In this document: positions 32,037 to 46,061 of the stretch, piece after piece
How the letters are laid out: each line of letters begins with the position of its first letter
Numbering within the stretch: the stretch's first letter is position 1
Source: Symsagittifera roscoffensis
Lineage: Eukaryota > Xenacoelomorpha > Acoela > Convolutidae
Assembly: GCF_963678635.1 (NCBI RefSeq)
Contig: NC_087062.1
Coordinates: 49,986,178-50,050,177 of the forward strand
Reading direction: 5' to 3'
DNA: 64,000 bases
Notes under the pieces: model-generated
Database searches by the model: none
What the model was told of the DNA's origin: nothing
The model's input: the letters and a program-made list of their open reading frames with translations, nothing else
Translations under genes and position numbers: made by a program

Positions 32037-34800
32037 GTTCATGAAGAAAATTGGATGGCCAATGTTATACGTTTTTTTATTGAAACCATTCAAGGCATGG
32101 AGTTTTGAAAAAAATCAGGTTAGTTTTTTGGCCGCGTTTTTCCACAAATAACTATCGATTTTCATTAGAAGCAATTCAAAATATGTTTCTCTGATTTTTT
32201 GTTTTGATTTGTTTGAAAGTTTCAAAGCTCTGACATGTTGCTTAGAAAAACTTGAAATGTTAGCGAAACGATTTGCTCTTAAAAAGATTTGCAACTGTCC
32301 TGATCTACAACTAGAGTGCTTAATTCGTCATTATGTTTTCTATACACAGACGTCAAAACTTTTTTGATCGATCAATGGCTTGATTTCATACGTTTTTTTA
32401 ATTTGAGCAAAAAAACTATTCTATTTGAAGCGAATCAACTTTGCTTTAATTTTTATTGGTTTGATTCATTTTACAAAAAATTGACTTCTGGTCATACAGG
32501 TTGCCCGAGAAGTGAAGGAGTTGAAGTGATATTCAATATGTTCTCCGTGCATGGGTTGGAAACCCATCCATGTCCATTAATTTCTTATACACACCTGAAC
32601 TGAATTTGGTAGGCACAAAAGTGATGTTTACCTAATTTTATTAAAAACTCACCAAATAATTTGTCAGAAAACAAAAATTTGGACAAAAAATTGGCTCGCA
32701 AACCATTGGAGCTCGTCTAAGGTGACTAGTCAAGTAAACAAACGTTGAAATAAGTTGAAGTTTGTTCATGAAGAAAATCGGATGGCCAATTTTTTTACGT
32801 TTTTCTATTAAAACTATTCAAAGCATGGAGTTTTGAAAAACTTCAGGTTACTTTTTTGGGCCGGTTTTTCCACAAACAACTATCTTTTTTCAGCGGAACC
32901 ATTATAAATTTAGGTTTTCATTAATTTTTTGTTTCGCACCGTTTGATAGTTTCAAAACTCTAACAGGTTGCTTAGAAAAATGGGAAATTTTAGCAAAACG
33001 ATTCGGTCTATAAAAAGGTTTCCACCAGTCCTGTTCTAAGACTAGTGTACTAACATCGTCATTACATTTTATATACACAGACATCAAGTCCGATTTTGAT
33101 CGAGCAATGGCTTGCATTGCTTTAAATTTTTTATTGGTTCGATTCAATTTACCAATGATTGACCTCTGGTCTTACAGGCTGGCAGCGAGGTGAAGGCGGT
33201 GAATTGTTAATCAATATGTTCTGCGTGCGTGCATTGGAAGCAAATGAAAAATAGGTTTCCCTTTTTTGTTTTGATTTGTTTGATAGTTTCAAAGCTCTAA
33301 CAGCGATAATTTAGCGAAACGATTTGCTCTATAAAAAGATTTGCACTAGTCCTGTTCTACGGCTACAGTGCCTATTTTGTCGTGTTATTTTGTATACCCA
33401 GACGTCAAGTTTATTTTGCTCGATCATTGGCTTGATTTGATACGTTTTTTTTGTATTGATGTTTTGAAAAGAAATATTCTATTTGAAGCGAAGCAACTTT
33501 GCTTTAATTTTTATTGGTTCGATTCATTTTACCATTGATTGACCTCCGATCTTACTAGCTGCCCGAGAGTTTAAGGCATTGAAGTGCTATTCAATATGTT
33601 CTGCGTGCGTGGGTTGGAAACCCATCCCTGTCCAGTAATTTTGTAAAAACACCCGAACTGAATTCGGTAGGCACAAAAACTGATAAATAAATCAACAAAA
33701 AGTTCGTCATTTCACAAAAGTTGGGAGAAAGAATCGGCTCGCAAACCATTGAAGTTCGTTTAAGCAAACTAGTCAAGCAACCAAACGTTGAAAAACTTTA
33801 AATGTGTTCATGAAGAAAATCGGATGGCCAATTTTATACGTTTTTCTATTGAAACCCTCCAACGGAAGCAATTCAATTTTAAGTTTCCTCTTTTTTTTGT
33901 TTCGCTTCGTTTGATAATTTGAAAGCTGTAACAGATTGCTTGGAGAACTTGAATTTTTAGCGAAACGATTTGGTCTATAAAAAGATTTGCACCAGTCCTA
34001 TTCTAAGACTAGTGTGGTAACTTCGTCATTACTTTTTATATACACAGACATGAAGTCCGTTTTTGATCGGCAATGGCTTGATTTCTTTATTTTTTTATTG
34101 GTTCGATTCAATTTACCAATGATTGATTTCTGGTATTTCAGGCTGGCCGCGAAGTGGAGTCGGTGAAGGGTTATTCAATTTGTTCTTCGTGCGTGGGTTC
34201 GAAACTCATCCCTGTCGAGTAATTTCTTACAACACCTGAACAGAATTCGGTAGGCACAAAAACTGACGTTTACCTAATTTGATAAAACCTCACCAAAAAA
34301 CTCGTCAGGTCACAAAAATTTGGAGAAAGAATCGGCGCGCAAAACATTGAAGTTAGTCTAAGCAGACTAGTCAAGCAAAAAAAACGTTGAAAAATTTCAA
34401 GTTTGTTCATTAAGAACTCGGATGGCCAATGTTAAACGTTTTTCTATTAAAGACATTCAAGGCTTGGATTTTTGAAAAAATCGAGGTTATGCTTTTGGCT
34501 GAGCTTTTTCACAAACAACAATCATTTCTCAACGGAAGCAATGAAAAATATGGTTTTCCTTAATTTTATGCTTCGCATCGTTTGATAGCTTCAAAGCTCT
34601 AACAGGTTGCTTAGAACAACTGGAAATGTTAGCGAAACGATTTGGACTATAGAAATATCTGCACTAGTCCTGTACTAAGACCAGAGAGCTTATTTCGTCA
34701 TTACATATTATATACACAGACTTCAAAACTATTTTTGATCGAACAATATCTTGTTTTGATACATTTTTAGTTTTAAGCTAAACATTTATTCGATACTTAT

Positions 34801-35690
34801 GATTGCTCTCTGGTCTTACAAGCTGGCCGCGTGGTGAAGGCTTTGAAGTGCTATTCATTTCGGTTTGTAACCCATCCCTGTCCGGTAATTTTTTACAAAC
34901 ACCTGAACTGAATTTGGTAGGCACAAAAACTGATGTTTATCTAATTTTGTTAATAACTCACCAAAAAACTTGTCAGGTCACAAAAAAATGGAGAAACAAT
35001 CGGCACGCAAAACATTGAAGTTCGTCTAAGCAGACTACTCAAGCAAACAAACGTTGAAAGTTTTCAAGTTTGTTCATTAAGAAACTCAGATGGCCAATGG
35101 TATACATTTTTCTATTGAAACCATTCAAGACATGGATTTTTGTAAAAGTTGAAGTTACTTTTTTGGCTGAGTTTTTCCACAAACAACTATCATTTCTCAA
35201 CGGAAGCAAAAAAAATTCGGTTTTCCCTAAAATTTTGCTTCGCATCGTTTGATAGTTTCAAAGCTCTAACAGGTTGCTTAGAAAAACTGGAAAGGTTAGC
35301 GAATTGATTTGGTCTATAAAAATATCTGCACTAGTCCTGTACTAAGACTAGAGAGCTTATTTCGTCATTAAATTTTATATACACGGACGTCAAGTCTATT
35401 TTTGATCGAACAATAGCTTGATTTGATACGTTTTTTGTTTTAAGCTAAACATTTATTCGATACTTATGATTGCTCTCTGGTCTTACAAGCTGGCCGCGAG
35501 GTGAAGGCTTTGAAGTGCTATTCATTTCGGTTTGTAACCCATCCCTGTCCGGTAATTTTTTACAAACACCTGAACTGAATTCGGTAGGCACAAAAACTGA
35601 TGTTTACCTACTTTTGTTAGTAACTCACCAAAAAACTTGTCAGGTCACAAAAAATTGGCGAAAGAATCGACACGCAAAATATTGAAGTTC
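34801..35690 (+). repeat. Adjacent satellite units sharing a shortened tRNA-like body
   Basis: The bodies at 34817-34883 and 35484-35550 are about 67 bases long instead of about 81 and have lost the same middle part (ctattcatttcggtttgtaaccc). They lie 667 bp apart and the surrounding DNA is nearly identical. The variant arose once and was then copied with the whole unit. Confidence 0.7.
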
Positions 35691-37342
35691 GTCTAAGCTG
35701 AATAGTCAAGCAACCAAACGTTGAAAAATTTCAAGTTTGTTCATGAAAAAAATTGGATGGCAAATGTAATACATTTTGCTATTAAAACCATTCAAGGCAC
35801 TGATTTTTGAAAAACTTGAGGTTACTTTTTTGGCCGAGTTTTTCCACAATTAACTATCGTTTCACAACGGAAGCAATATAAACTTAGGTTTTCCTTAATT
35901 TTTTGTTTCGCATTGGTTGAAAGTTTCAAAGCTCTAACAGGTTGCTTAGAAAAATTGGAAGTTTTAGCAAAACGATTCGGTCTATAAAAAGATTTTCACC
36001 AGTCTTGTTATAAGACTAGTGTGCTAATTTCGTCATTACATTTGTTATACACAGACATCAAGTCCGTTTTTGATCGAGCAATGGCTTGAATTGCTTTAAT
36101 TTTTTATTGATTCGATTCAATTTACCAATGATTGACCTCTGATCTTACAGGCTGGCCGCGAGGTGAACGCGGTGAAGTGTTAATCAATTTGTTCTGCGTG
36201 CATGGGTTTGAAATTCATCCCTGTCGATTAGTTTTTAAACACCTGGATTGAGTTCGGTAAGCACAAAACTAATATTTACCTAATTTTCATAATAACTCAC
36301 CAAAAAATTTGCCAGATCACAAAAATTTGTTGAAAAAATCGGCTCGCAAACCCATGAAGTTTGTCTAAGCAGATTAGTCAAGCAACCAAACGTTGAAAAA
36401 CTTTAAGTTTGTTCATGAAGAAAATCGGATGGCCAATGTTATACGTTTTCCTATTGAAACCATTCAAGGCACGGAGTTTTGAAAAACTTGAGGTTACTTT
36501 TTTGGCCGAGTTTTTCCACAATTAACTATCGTTTCACAACGGAAGCAATATAGAGTTAGGATTTTCCCTAATTTTTTGTTTCGCATCGGTTGATAGTTTC
36601 AAAGCTCTAACGGGTTGCTTAGAAAAACTGGAAATTTTAGCGAAATGATTTGGTCTATAAAAAGATTTGCACCAGTCCTGTTCTAAGACTAGTGTGCTAA
36701 CTTTGTCATTACGTTTTATATACACAGACATCAAGTCCGTTTTTGATCAAGCAATGGCTTGAATTGCTTTAATTTTTTATTGGTTCGATTCAATTTACCA
36801 ATGATTGACCTCTGATCTTATAGGCTGGCAGCGAGTTGAAGGCGGTGAATTGTTAATCAATTTGTTCTGCGTGCATGGGTTTGAAATTCATTCATGTCGG
36901 TTAGTTTTTAAAAACAGCTGAACTGCGTTTGGTAAGCACAAAAATATTATTTACCTAATTTTCATAAAAACTTACCAAAAAAATTGTCAGATCACAAAAA
37001 ATTGGTAAAAAAATTAGCTCGCAAACTATTGGAATTCATCTAAGCAGATTATTCAAGCAAGTAAACGTTGAAAAATTTCAGTTTGTTCATAAAGAAAATC
37101 GGATGGCCAATGTTATACGTTTTTCTATTGAAACCATTCAAGGCATGGAAATTTGAAAAACTTCAGGTTACTTTTTTGACCGTTTTTCCATAAAAAACTA
37201 TCGTTTTTCATTGGAAGCAATTCAAAATCAGGTTTCCCTTATTTTTTTGTTCTGCTTTGTTTGATAGTTTCAAAGCTCTAACAGGTTGCTCAGAAAAACT
37301 TGAAATTTTAGCGAAACGACTTGGTCTATAAAGAGATTTGCA

Positions 37343-37363
37343 CTAGTCCTGTTCTAAGACTAG
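37343..37363. promoter_or_regulatory. Conserved satellite hairpin, example
   Basis: The sequence ctagtcctgttctaagact(ag) forms a perfect 6-bp stem (ctagtc/gactag) around 9 bases. The same hairpin, or one with a single change, recurs in most units about 200-250 bp upstream of the tRNA-like body (for example near 9105, 35335, 39498, 45778, and on the other strand near 49420, 54630 and 61600). Persistence through units that differ elsewhere suggests either function or homogenisation. The role is unknown. Confidence 0.5.
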
Positions 37364-40300
37364 AGTGCTTATTTTTTCTATTTACAGACGTCAAGTTTAT
37401 TTTCGATCTAACAATGGCTTGATTTGATAAGTTTTTTGTTTTGAGCAAAAAAGTTATTCAATTTGAAGCGAAGCAATTTTTCTTTATTTTTTTTTGGTTC
37501 AATTCATTTTACCAAAAAACTACTTCTGGTCTTATAGGTTTCCCGAGAGATTAAGGGATTGAAGTGCTAATCAATATGTTCTGCGTGCGTGGGTCCGAAA
37601 CCGTTCCTGTCGATTAGTTTTTAAAAACACTTGAACTGAAATCGGTGAGCACAAAAACTGATATTTACCTAATTTTGTTAATAACTCACCCAAAAATTTG
37701 TCAGATCACAAAAAGTTGAATGAAAAATTGGCTCGCAAACCACTGAAGTTCGTGTAAGCAGACAAGTCAAGCAACCAAACGTTGGAAACTTTAAAGTTTG
37801 TTCATGAAGAAAATCGTATGGCCAAGGTTATACGTTTTTCTATTGAAACCATTCAAGGCATGGACTTTGAAAAGCTTCAGGTTACTTTTTTGGCCGAGTT
37901 TTTCCACAAACAACTAACATTTTTCAACGGAAGCAAAAAAAATAGGTTTTCCTTAATTTTTATTTCGCTACGTTTGATAGTTTCAAAGCTCTAACAGGGT
38001 GCTTAGAAAAACTTGAAACTTTAGCGATACGGTTTGGTCTATAAGAAGATTTGCACTAGTCATGTTCTAAGACAAGAGTGCTTATTTCGTCATTATATTT
38101 TCTACACACAGACGTCAAGTCTACTTTTCATCGAACAATGGCTTGATTTGATACGTTTTTTTTGTTTTTTGAGCAAAAAAAACTATTCTATTTGAAGCGA
38201 AGCAGCTTTGCTTTCTTTTTTTATTGGTTCGATTCATTTTATCGAAAATTGACTTCTGGTCTTCCAAGTTGCCCGAGGGGTTAAGGGGTTGGAGTGCTTT
38301 CCAATATGTTCTGCGTGTGTGGTTTCGAAACCCATTCCTGTCCAGTAATTTTTTAAAAGCACCTGAACTGAATTCGGTAGACACAAAAAACGATGTTCAC
38401 CCAAATTTTTAAAAAAACTCACCAAAAAATTTGTCAGATCACAAAATTTTGAAGTAAGAATTGGCTCGCAAACCCTTGAAGTTCGTCTAAGCAGACTAGT
38501 CAATTAAAAAAACGTTGAAAAATTTTAAGATTGTTCATGAAGAAAATCGGAAGACCAATGTTATACGTTTTTCTATTGAAACCATTCAAGGCATGGAGTT
38601 TTGAAAAACTTCAGGATACTTTTTGGCCATTTTTCCACAAAAAACTATCGTTTTTCAATGGATGCAATTCAAAATCAGGTTTCCCCTATTTTTTGTTTTG
38701 CTCCGTTTGATAGTTTCAAAGCCCTAACAGATTGCTCAGAAAAACTTGAAATTTAAGCGAAACGATTTGGTCTATAAAAAGATTTACACTAAACCTGTTC
38801 TAAGTCTAGAGTGCTTATTTCGTCATCATATCTTCTATACACAGACGTCAAGTTTATTTTCGATCGAACAATGGCTTGATTTGATAACTTTTTTTCTAAT
38901 TTGAGCAAAAAAATTGTTCAATTTGAAGCGAAGCAACTTTGCTTAATTTTTATTGGTTCAAATTATTTTACCAAAAAATCACTTCTGGTCCTACAGGTTT
39001 CCCGAGAGGTTAAATGGTTGAAATGCTATTCAATATGTTCTGCGTGCGTGGTTCCGAAGCCCATCTCTGTCGATTAGTTTTTAAAAACACTAAGAAATGA
39101 ATTCGGTAAGCACAAAAACTGATATTTTCCTAATTTTGTTAATAACTCACCCAAAAATTTGTCAGATCACGAAAGTTTGGAAGATGATCGGCTCGAAAAT
39201 CCTTGAAGTTTATCTAAGCAGACTAGTCAAGCAACCAAACGTAGACAATTTTTAAGTTTGTTCATGAAGAAAATCGGATGGCCAAGGTTATACGTTTTTC
39301 TATTGAAAACATTTAAGGCATGGATTTTGAAAAAATTCAGGTTACTTTTTTGGCCGAGTTTTTCAACGGAAGCAATAAAAATTAGGTTTTCCTCAATTTT
39401 TTGTTCCGCTTCGTTTGATAGTTTTAAAGCTCTAACAGGTTGCTTAAAAACCTTCAAAATTTACCGAAATGATTTGGTCTTTAAGCAGATTTGCCCTAGT
39501 CCTGTTCTAAGACTAGAGTGCTTATTTCGTTGTTATTTTTTCTATACACAGACGTAAAGTCTATTTTTGATCGAACAATGGCTTGATTTGATAAGCTTTT
39601 TGTTTTGAGCGAAAAAAAAACTATTCTATTTGAAGCGAAGCAACTTTGCTTTAATTTTTTATTGGTTCGATTAATTTTACCAAAAATTGACTTCTGGTGT
39701 TTCAGGTTGCCCGAGGGGTTAAGGGGTTGAAGTGATATTTAATATGTTGTGCGTGCGTGGGTCCGAATCCCAACCCCGTCGATTATTTTTTTAAAACATC
39801 TGAACGGAAGACTAAAAAACGTACCTCATTTTGTCTTGTTGCACGATTTGGTTTAAATAACTATTTAAACTAGCCCTGTTCTCAGGCTAAATTGCTAAAT
39901 TCATCATTAAATTTCAGTAACATTGAGGTTAAGTTTTTGGCCGAGCTATCCCGCAAAAAAGTTATCGGTTTTCTATGGAAGCAATTAAAACTGAAGTTTT
40001 TCTTTTATGATTGTTTCGATTCCTTTCATAGTTTCAAAGCTCGCTCAGAAAAACATGAAGTTTTAGCAAACTGATTTGGTCTATGAAACGTTCTGAAATG
40101 AGTACTGTTCTATAATTAGAGTACCTACTTCAGCCTTCCAGTTTAAAGTCATAGACATCAAGTCAAATAATGCAAAGTTTTGGTAAGAGTTGATAGGTTT
40201 CCTTGTTTTGAGCAAAAAAATTATTCTATTTGAAGAAAAGCATCTTTGCTTAAAATTTTTATTGGTTCGATTGGATTTACCAATGTTTGAATTCAGGTCT

Positions 40301-41083
40301 TACAGGTTGGCGGAGAGGTTAAGGCATTGAAATGCTAATGCAATATGTTCTGCGTGCGTGGGTTTGAATACCATCCCTGTCGATTAGTTTTCTAAAACAC
40401 CTGAGCTGAAGTAGGTACCCACAAAAACTGATATTTACCTAATTTTGTTAACAACTCACCAAAAAAGTTTACAGATCATAAAATTTCACAGCACAAATTG
40501 AAATGCAACCAATTGAAATTTGTCTGAGCAGACTAATCACGCAAGCAAACTTAGAAAAATTTATTTCAACAAGCAAATCAAATGACCATTTTTTTCCCGT
40601 TTTTATATTGAAACAAACAGAGTCTGCGAGTTTTGTCTAAGCAGAGTAGTCAAGCAACCAAATGTTGAAGAATTTTAAGTTTGTTCATGAAGAAAATCGG
40701 ATGGCCATTGTTGTACGTTTTTCTGTTGAAACCATTAAAGGTATGGAATTTTGAGGTTACTTTTTGGCCGAGTTTTTCCACAAAGCGTTTTTCAGCGGAA
40801 GCAATATAGAATTAGGTTTTCCTTAATTTTTTGGTTCGCATCGTTTGATAGTTTCAAACCTCTAACAGGTGGCTGCGAAAAACTGGACTTTTTAGCGAAA
40901 CGATTTGGTCTATGAAAAGATTAGCACTAGCCCTGTTCTAAGACTAGTAAGCTTATTTCATCAATACATTTCATAAACCCAACGTCAAGTCTAGTTTGAT
41001 CGAACAATGGCTTGATTTGATACGTTTTTTCGACTTTGCTTCATTTTTTTGGGTTCGATTCACCTAATCAAGGATTGCCTTCA

Positions 41084-41165
41084 GACAGGGTGGCCGAGTG
41101 GTTACGCCGTTGGAATATAACTCCAATATGGTCCGAGTGCGTGGCTCTGAATCACATCTCTTTCG
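41084..41165 (+). pseudogene. Ser-type tRNA-like copy with AUA in the anticodon position
   Basis: Starts gacaggg, A-box tggccgagtggtt. The anticodon stem ttgga/tccaa pairs perfectly around the loop atataac, so positions 34-36 read ATA (tyrosine codon UAU) on a serine-type body with a long variable region. The acceptor pairs at six of seven positions including a wobble. The T-arm (gtggctctgaatcacat) has lost the TTCGA core, so a working tRNA is unlikely. The mirror copy is at 54375-54456. Confidence 0.55.
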
Positions 41166-42375
41166 AATAATTTTTTAAAAACATCAACTGAACTCGGTGA
41201 GCACAAAAATGATTTCTACCTAAATCTGTTTATAACTCACTAAATAATTTTTAAATCAAAATTTTTTGAGAACAATTCGGCATACAAACAATTGAAGTTT
41301 GTCTATGCAAACTAGTCAATCAACCAAAGTTTGAAAAACAACAAGTTGTTTCAAGAAGAAAGTCGGTTGGCCAATATTATACGTTTTTCAATTGAAACTA
41401 ATCAATCAATGGAATTTCAAAAAACTTGAGGTTACGTTTTTGGCCGAGCTTTACCGCAAAAAAATTATCGGTTTTCTATGGAAGCAATTAAAATTGAAGT
41501 TTTTCGTATATTTTTGTTTCGATTCCTTTCATAGTTTCAAAGTTCGCTCAGAAAAACATGAAGTTTTAGCAAACTGATTTGGTCTATGAAACGTTCTGAA
41601 ATGAGTACTGTTCTAAAATTAGAGTACCTACTTCAGCCTTCCAGGTTAAATTCATAGACATCAAGTCAAATAATGCACAATTTTGGTAATATTTGATAGG
41701 TTTCATTGTTTTGAGCAAAAAAATTATTCTATTTGAAGAAAAGCATCTTTGCTTCAATCTTTTATTGGTTCGATTGCATTTACCAATGTATGACTTCAGG
41801 TCTTACCGGTTGGCGGAGAGGTTAAGGCATTTAAATGCTAATTCAATATGTTCTGCGTGCGTGGGTTTGAATACCATCCCTGTCGATTAGTTTTTTAAAA
41901 CACCTGAGCTGAAGTAGGTACCCAAAAAAACTGATATTTACTTAACTTTGTTAACAACTCAACAAAAAAGTTTACAGATCACAAAATTTCACAGCAAAAA
42001 ATGGAATGCAACCAATTGAAATTTGTCTGAGAAACAAAACAGTTTTTATCTTGAAACAAACCCTCCAAGCAAAAAAACTTTGAAAAGATTAATGTTACTT
42101 TTTTGGCCGAGATTTTCTGCAAAAAAAACTACTTCCTATTGAAGTAACTCATGTTGAAATTTTTTAAAATTTTGTTTTGCATAGTTTCATAGTTTCGAAG
42201 CTATAATGGATTGCTTAGAAAAACAGGAAATTTTAGCGAAACGAGTTGGTAAATAAAACAATTTGAACTAAAACTGTACTAAAAGTAGAGTGCTTCACAA
42301 TTGTTTCGAAATTTCAAACTTTGCTGCAAAATTTTTTTGGTTCTTTTCAATTTACCAATGGCTGACCTGTGGTCA

Positions 42376-42457
42376 GACAGGGTGGCCAAAAGATAATGGC
42401 ATTGGACTGCTAATTCAAAACGGTCTGCGTGCCTGGTATCGAGTACCATCTGTGCCG
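42376..42457 (+). pseudogene. tRNA-Ser(GCU)-like pseudogene
   Basis: Acceptor start gacaggg. The anticodon stem ttgga/ttcaa pairs fully (one wobble) around ctgctaa, giving GCU. The variable region and a T-arm with ctggtatcgagtaccat are present, and the T-stem pairs at four of five positions. The D-arm is damaged (tggccaaaagataatgg), as is the 3' end (ctgtgccg). The mirror copy lies at 53028-53109 on the minus strand. Confidence 0.55.
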
Positions 42458-43804
42458 ATTCGTTCTTAAAACTGAATTCGGTAAGCCTAAAAACTGATTG
42501 TTACCTAAGTTTGTTAAAAACTAATCGAGAAAGTTGTCAGATCACAAAAACTAAGAGAATACATTGACTCGCCAAAATTAGCAGACTTGGTAAGCAACAA
42601 AATTTTCAATCATTCAGAATTCTTCTTGAAGCAATTCGGATGGCTAATAATATAAGTTTTTTTTATGGAACCAATGAAGCAAAAGAATTTTGAAAAACTG
42701 CAGGTTAGTTTTGCGGCCCAAGTTTTCAGCAACAAAACAATCTTTTTTCAATGGGAGAATTTCGAAAATAGGTTTTTTCTAATTTTTTGTTTCGCTTCGT
42801 TTCATTGTTTGAAAGCTCTAACAGGTTGCTTAGAAAAACGTGAAATTTCAGTGAAATGAATTGGTCTATAAAACCCTTTGAACTTGTTCTGTTCTGAAAC
42901 TACTAGAGTGCTTACTTCGTTTTTCCAGTTTTTATACAAAGATGTCAATTCTATTTTCGATCGAGCAATGGCTTGCTTTGATAGTTTTCATTATTTTGAA
43001 CAAAACAAAATTCTATTTGAAGCATAGCATCTTTGCTTCAAATTTCTATTGGTTCGATTCATTTTACCTCTGGTATTAAATTGGCCGATTTGTTAAGGCA
43101 TTAAACTGCTTATGCAATACGCTCTGCGATCCTGTGTGCGAATCCCATCTCTGACAATTAGTTTTCGAAAACACCTGAACAGAGTTCAGTAAGCACAAAA
43201 ACTGATTTTTACCAAATTTTGTTAATATCATGCCAAGAAATTTGTCAGACCACAAGGCATTAGAAAAAAATTGGCTCATCATTTTTTAAAATTGTCTAAG
43301 GAGTTTAGTCAAGCAAGGAAACGTTGAAAAGCTTTATAATTTTTCATGAAGAAAATCGGATGACCATTGTTATAGGTTTTTCTATCGAAAACAATCAAAT
43401 AATGGAATTTTGAAAAATTTCAGGTTGCTTTTTTGGTCCAGCTTTTCCACAAAAAACTATCGTTTTTCAATGAAAGGAAGACAAAACTAAATTTTCCTTA
43501 GATTTTCAATTCGCTTTGTATGATAGTTTGAAAGCTCCAACAGGTTGCTTAGAAAACTTGAATAATTGACGAGAGGATTTGCTTTATAAAACGAATAAAA
43601 CTAGTCCTGTTTCAGGATTAGAATATTTACTTCGTCAATACAATTTATTTACCAAAAACTTCGACACTATTTTTGATCGAACGATGGCTTGATTTGATAG
43701 CTTTTTTTATTTTGAGCAAAAAATTATTCTATTTGAAGCATAGCATATCTTTGCTTCAAATTTTTATTGTTCGATTCAATTTACCAACGAATGAGTTCAG
43801 TGCA

Positions 43805-43890
43805 GACGGGGTAGTCGAGTGGTTTAACCGATGGATAGACTGCAAATCTAATACGTTCTGTGTGCGTGAGTTCGAATCCCAGCTCTGTCG
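43805..43890 (+). tRNA. Ser-type tRNA-like gene with GCA (Cys) anticodon
   Basis: 86 bases. The acceptor gacgggg pairs at all seven positions with ctctgtc (two G-T wobbles), followed by discriminator G. The A-box tagtcgagtgg fits TRGYNNANNNG, and the B-box agttcgaatcc differs from GGTTCGANTCC at one base. The anticodon stem pairs at four of five around ctgcaaa, giving GCA, a cysteine anticodon on a serine-type body with a long variable arm. The T-stem is weak (three of five). A T-run follows (attagttttta). It is the best-folding plus-strand copy; it could be transcribed, but a function in translation is doubtful. Confidence 0.5.
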
Positions 43891-45251
43891 ATTAGTTTTT
43901 AAAAACACCTGAACTGAATTCGGTGAGCACAACAACTTATGTTTACCTCAAATGATAATAACTCACCGAGACAGTTGTCAGATCACAAAAACTAAGAGAA
44001 CAAATCGACTCGCCAAAATTAGCAGACTTGGCAAGCAACCAACTTTTCAATCATTCAGAATTCTTCTAGAAGCAATTCGGATGGCTAGATATATACGTTT
44101 TTTTATGGAAACCATTGAAGCAAAAGTATTTTGAAAAACTGCAGGTTAGTTTTGTGGCCCAAGTTTTCAGCGAGAAAATTATCTTTTTTCAGTGGGAGAA
44201 TTTCGAAAATAGGTTTTTCCTAAATTTTTGTTTCGCTTCGTTTCATTGTTTGAAAGCTCTAACAGGTTGCTTAGAAAAACTTGAATTTTCAGTGAAATGA
44301 ATTGGTCTATAAAAACCTTTGATCTTGTCATGTTCTGAAACTAGAGTGCTTACCTCGTCTTTCCAGTTTTTATACAAAAATGTCAAGTCTATTTTCGATC
44401 GAGCAATGTCTTGCTTTGATAGGTTTTTATTATTTTGAACAAAACAATATTCTATTTGAAGCATAGCATCTTTGCTTAAAGTTTTTATTGATTCGATTCA
44501 ATTTACCAGCGAATGACCTCTGGTACTAAATTGGCCGATTTGTTAAGGCATTAAGCTGCTAATCCAATACTATCGGCGTTCCTGTGTGCGAATCCCATCT
44601 CTGACAATTAGTTTTCAAAAACACCCGAACAGAGTTCAATAAGCACAAAAACTGATTTATACCAAACTTGGTTAGTAACATACCGAGAAGTTTGTCAGAT
44701 CACAAGGAATTAGAAGATGAATCGGCTCACCATTTTTTGAAATTTGTCTAAGCAGTTTAGTCAAGCAAGGAAACGTTGAAAAGATGTAACTTTTTTCTTG
44801 AAGAAAATCGGATGACCATTGTTATACGTTTTTCTATCGAAAACAATCAAATAATGGAATTTTGAAAAAATTCAGGTCGCTTTTTTGGTCCAGCTTTTCC
44901 ACAAAAAACTATCGTTTTTCAATGGAAGGAAGACAAAACTAAATTTTCCTTAAATTTTCAATTCGCTTTGTATGATAGTTTGAAAGCTCTAACAGGTTGC
45001 TTAGAAAAACTTCGTTTCGCAAAAAATGACGATACGATTTGGTCTATAAAACGATTTGAACTAGTCCTGTTTCAAGACTAGAATGCTTACTTGGTCAATA
45101 CAGTTTGATTACAAAAATTTCAAAACTATTTTTGATCGAACGATGGCTTGATTTGATAGCTTTTATTATTTTGAGCAAAAAAAATATTCTATTTGAAGCT
45201 TAGCAAATTTCTTATGTTCGATTCAAATTACCAACGAATGAGTTCACTGCA

Positions 45252-45336
45252 GACATGGTGGTCGAATGGTTTAGGCAATGGATTGACTGCTTATCTAATA
45301 CGTTCTGTGTGCGTCGGAGCGAATTGCAGCTTTGTC
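45252..45336 (+). pseudogene. tRNA-Ser(GCU)-like pseudogene
   Basis: Acceptor start gacatgg, D-arm tggtcgaatggtttaggc, loop ctgctta (GCU). The T-loop is damaged (cggagcgaattgcag). The partner in the mirrored arm is 49140-49225, which reads ctgccta instead. Confidence 0.5.
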
Positions 45337-45979
45337 GATTAGTTTTTAAAAACACTTGAACTGAATTCGGTGAGCACAACATCATTTGATACCTCAATTG
45401 ATAATACCTCATCGAGAATTTACCAGATCACAAAGTTGTAGAGATAGAATCGGGTCGCAATCTTTTGGAATTCGTCCAAGCAGAGTAGTCAAGCAATTAA
45501 ATGTTGGAAAGTTTTAAGTTTGTTCATGAACAAAATCGGTTGGCCAATGTTATACGTTTTTCTTTTGAAAACATTCAAGCAATGGAATTTTGAAAAATTT
45601 TCAGGTTATTTTTTTTGGTCATGCTTTACCACAAAATACGTTATTCAAAGGAAGCAATTCAAAATTAATTTTTCCCTAGTTTTTTTTCGCTTCGTTTGAT
45701 AGTTCGAAAGCCTTTATAGGTTGCTTGGAAAAGGTTCAAACTTTTTCCAAAAGAATTTGTATATCAACAGATTTGAACTAGTCCTGTTCTAAGACTAGAG
45801 TGCTTACTTTGTCATTACAGTTTTTATAAAAAGACCTCAAGTCTATTTTTGATCGAACAATGGCTTGATTTGATAGGTTTTATTATTTTGATTTAAAAAA
45901 CATTCTATTTGAAGCACAGCAAATGTGCTTCAATGTTTTATTGGTTTGATTCAATTTACCAATGATTGACCTGTGGTCA

Positions 45980-46061
45980 GAAAAGATGGCCGAGTAGTTT
46001 AAGTGTTGGACTGCCAATCCAATAAGTACTGCGTGCGTGGGTTCGAATGCCATCTCTGTCT
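45980..46061 (+). pseudogene. Ser-type tRNA-like copy with GCC (Gly) anticodon
   Basis: The anticodon stem ttgga/tccaa is perfect around ctgccaa, so positions 34-36 read GCC. A-box tggccgagtag and B-box gggttcgaatgcc are well kept, but the acceptor gaaaaga pairs poorly with ctctgtc. The mirror copy at 47985-48066 has the same GCC, so the change predates the inverted duplication. Confidence 0.55.
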
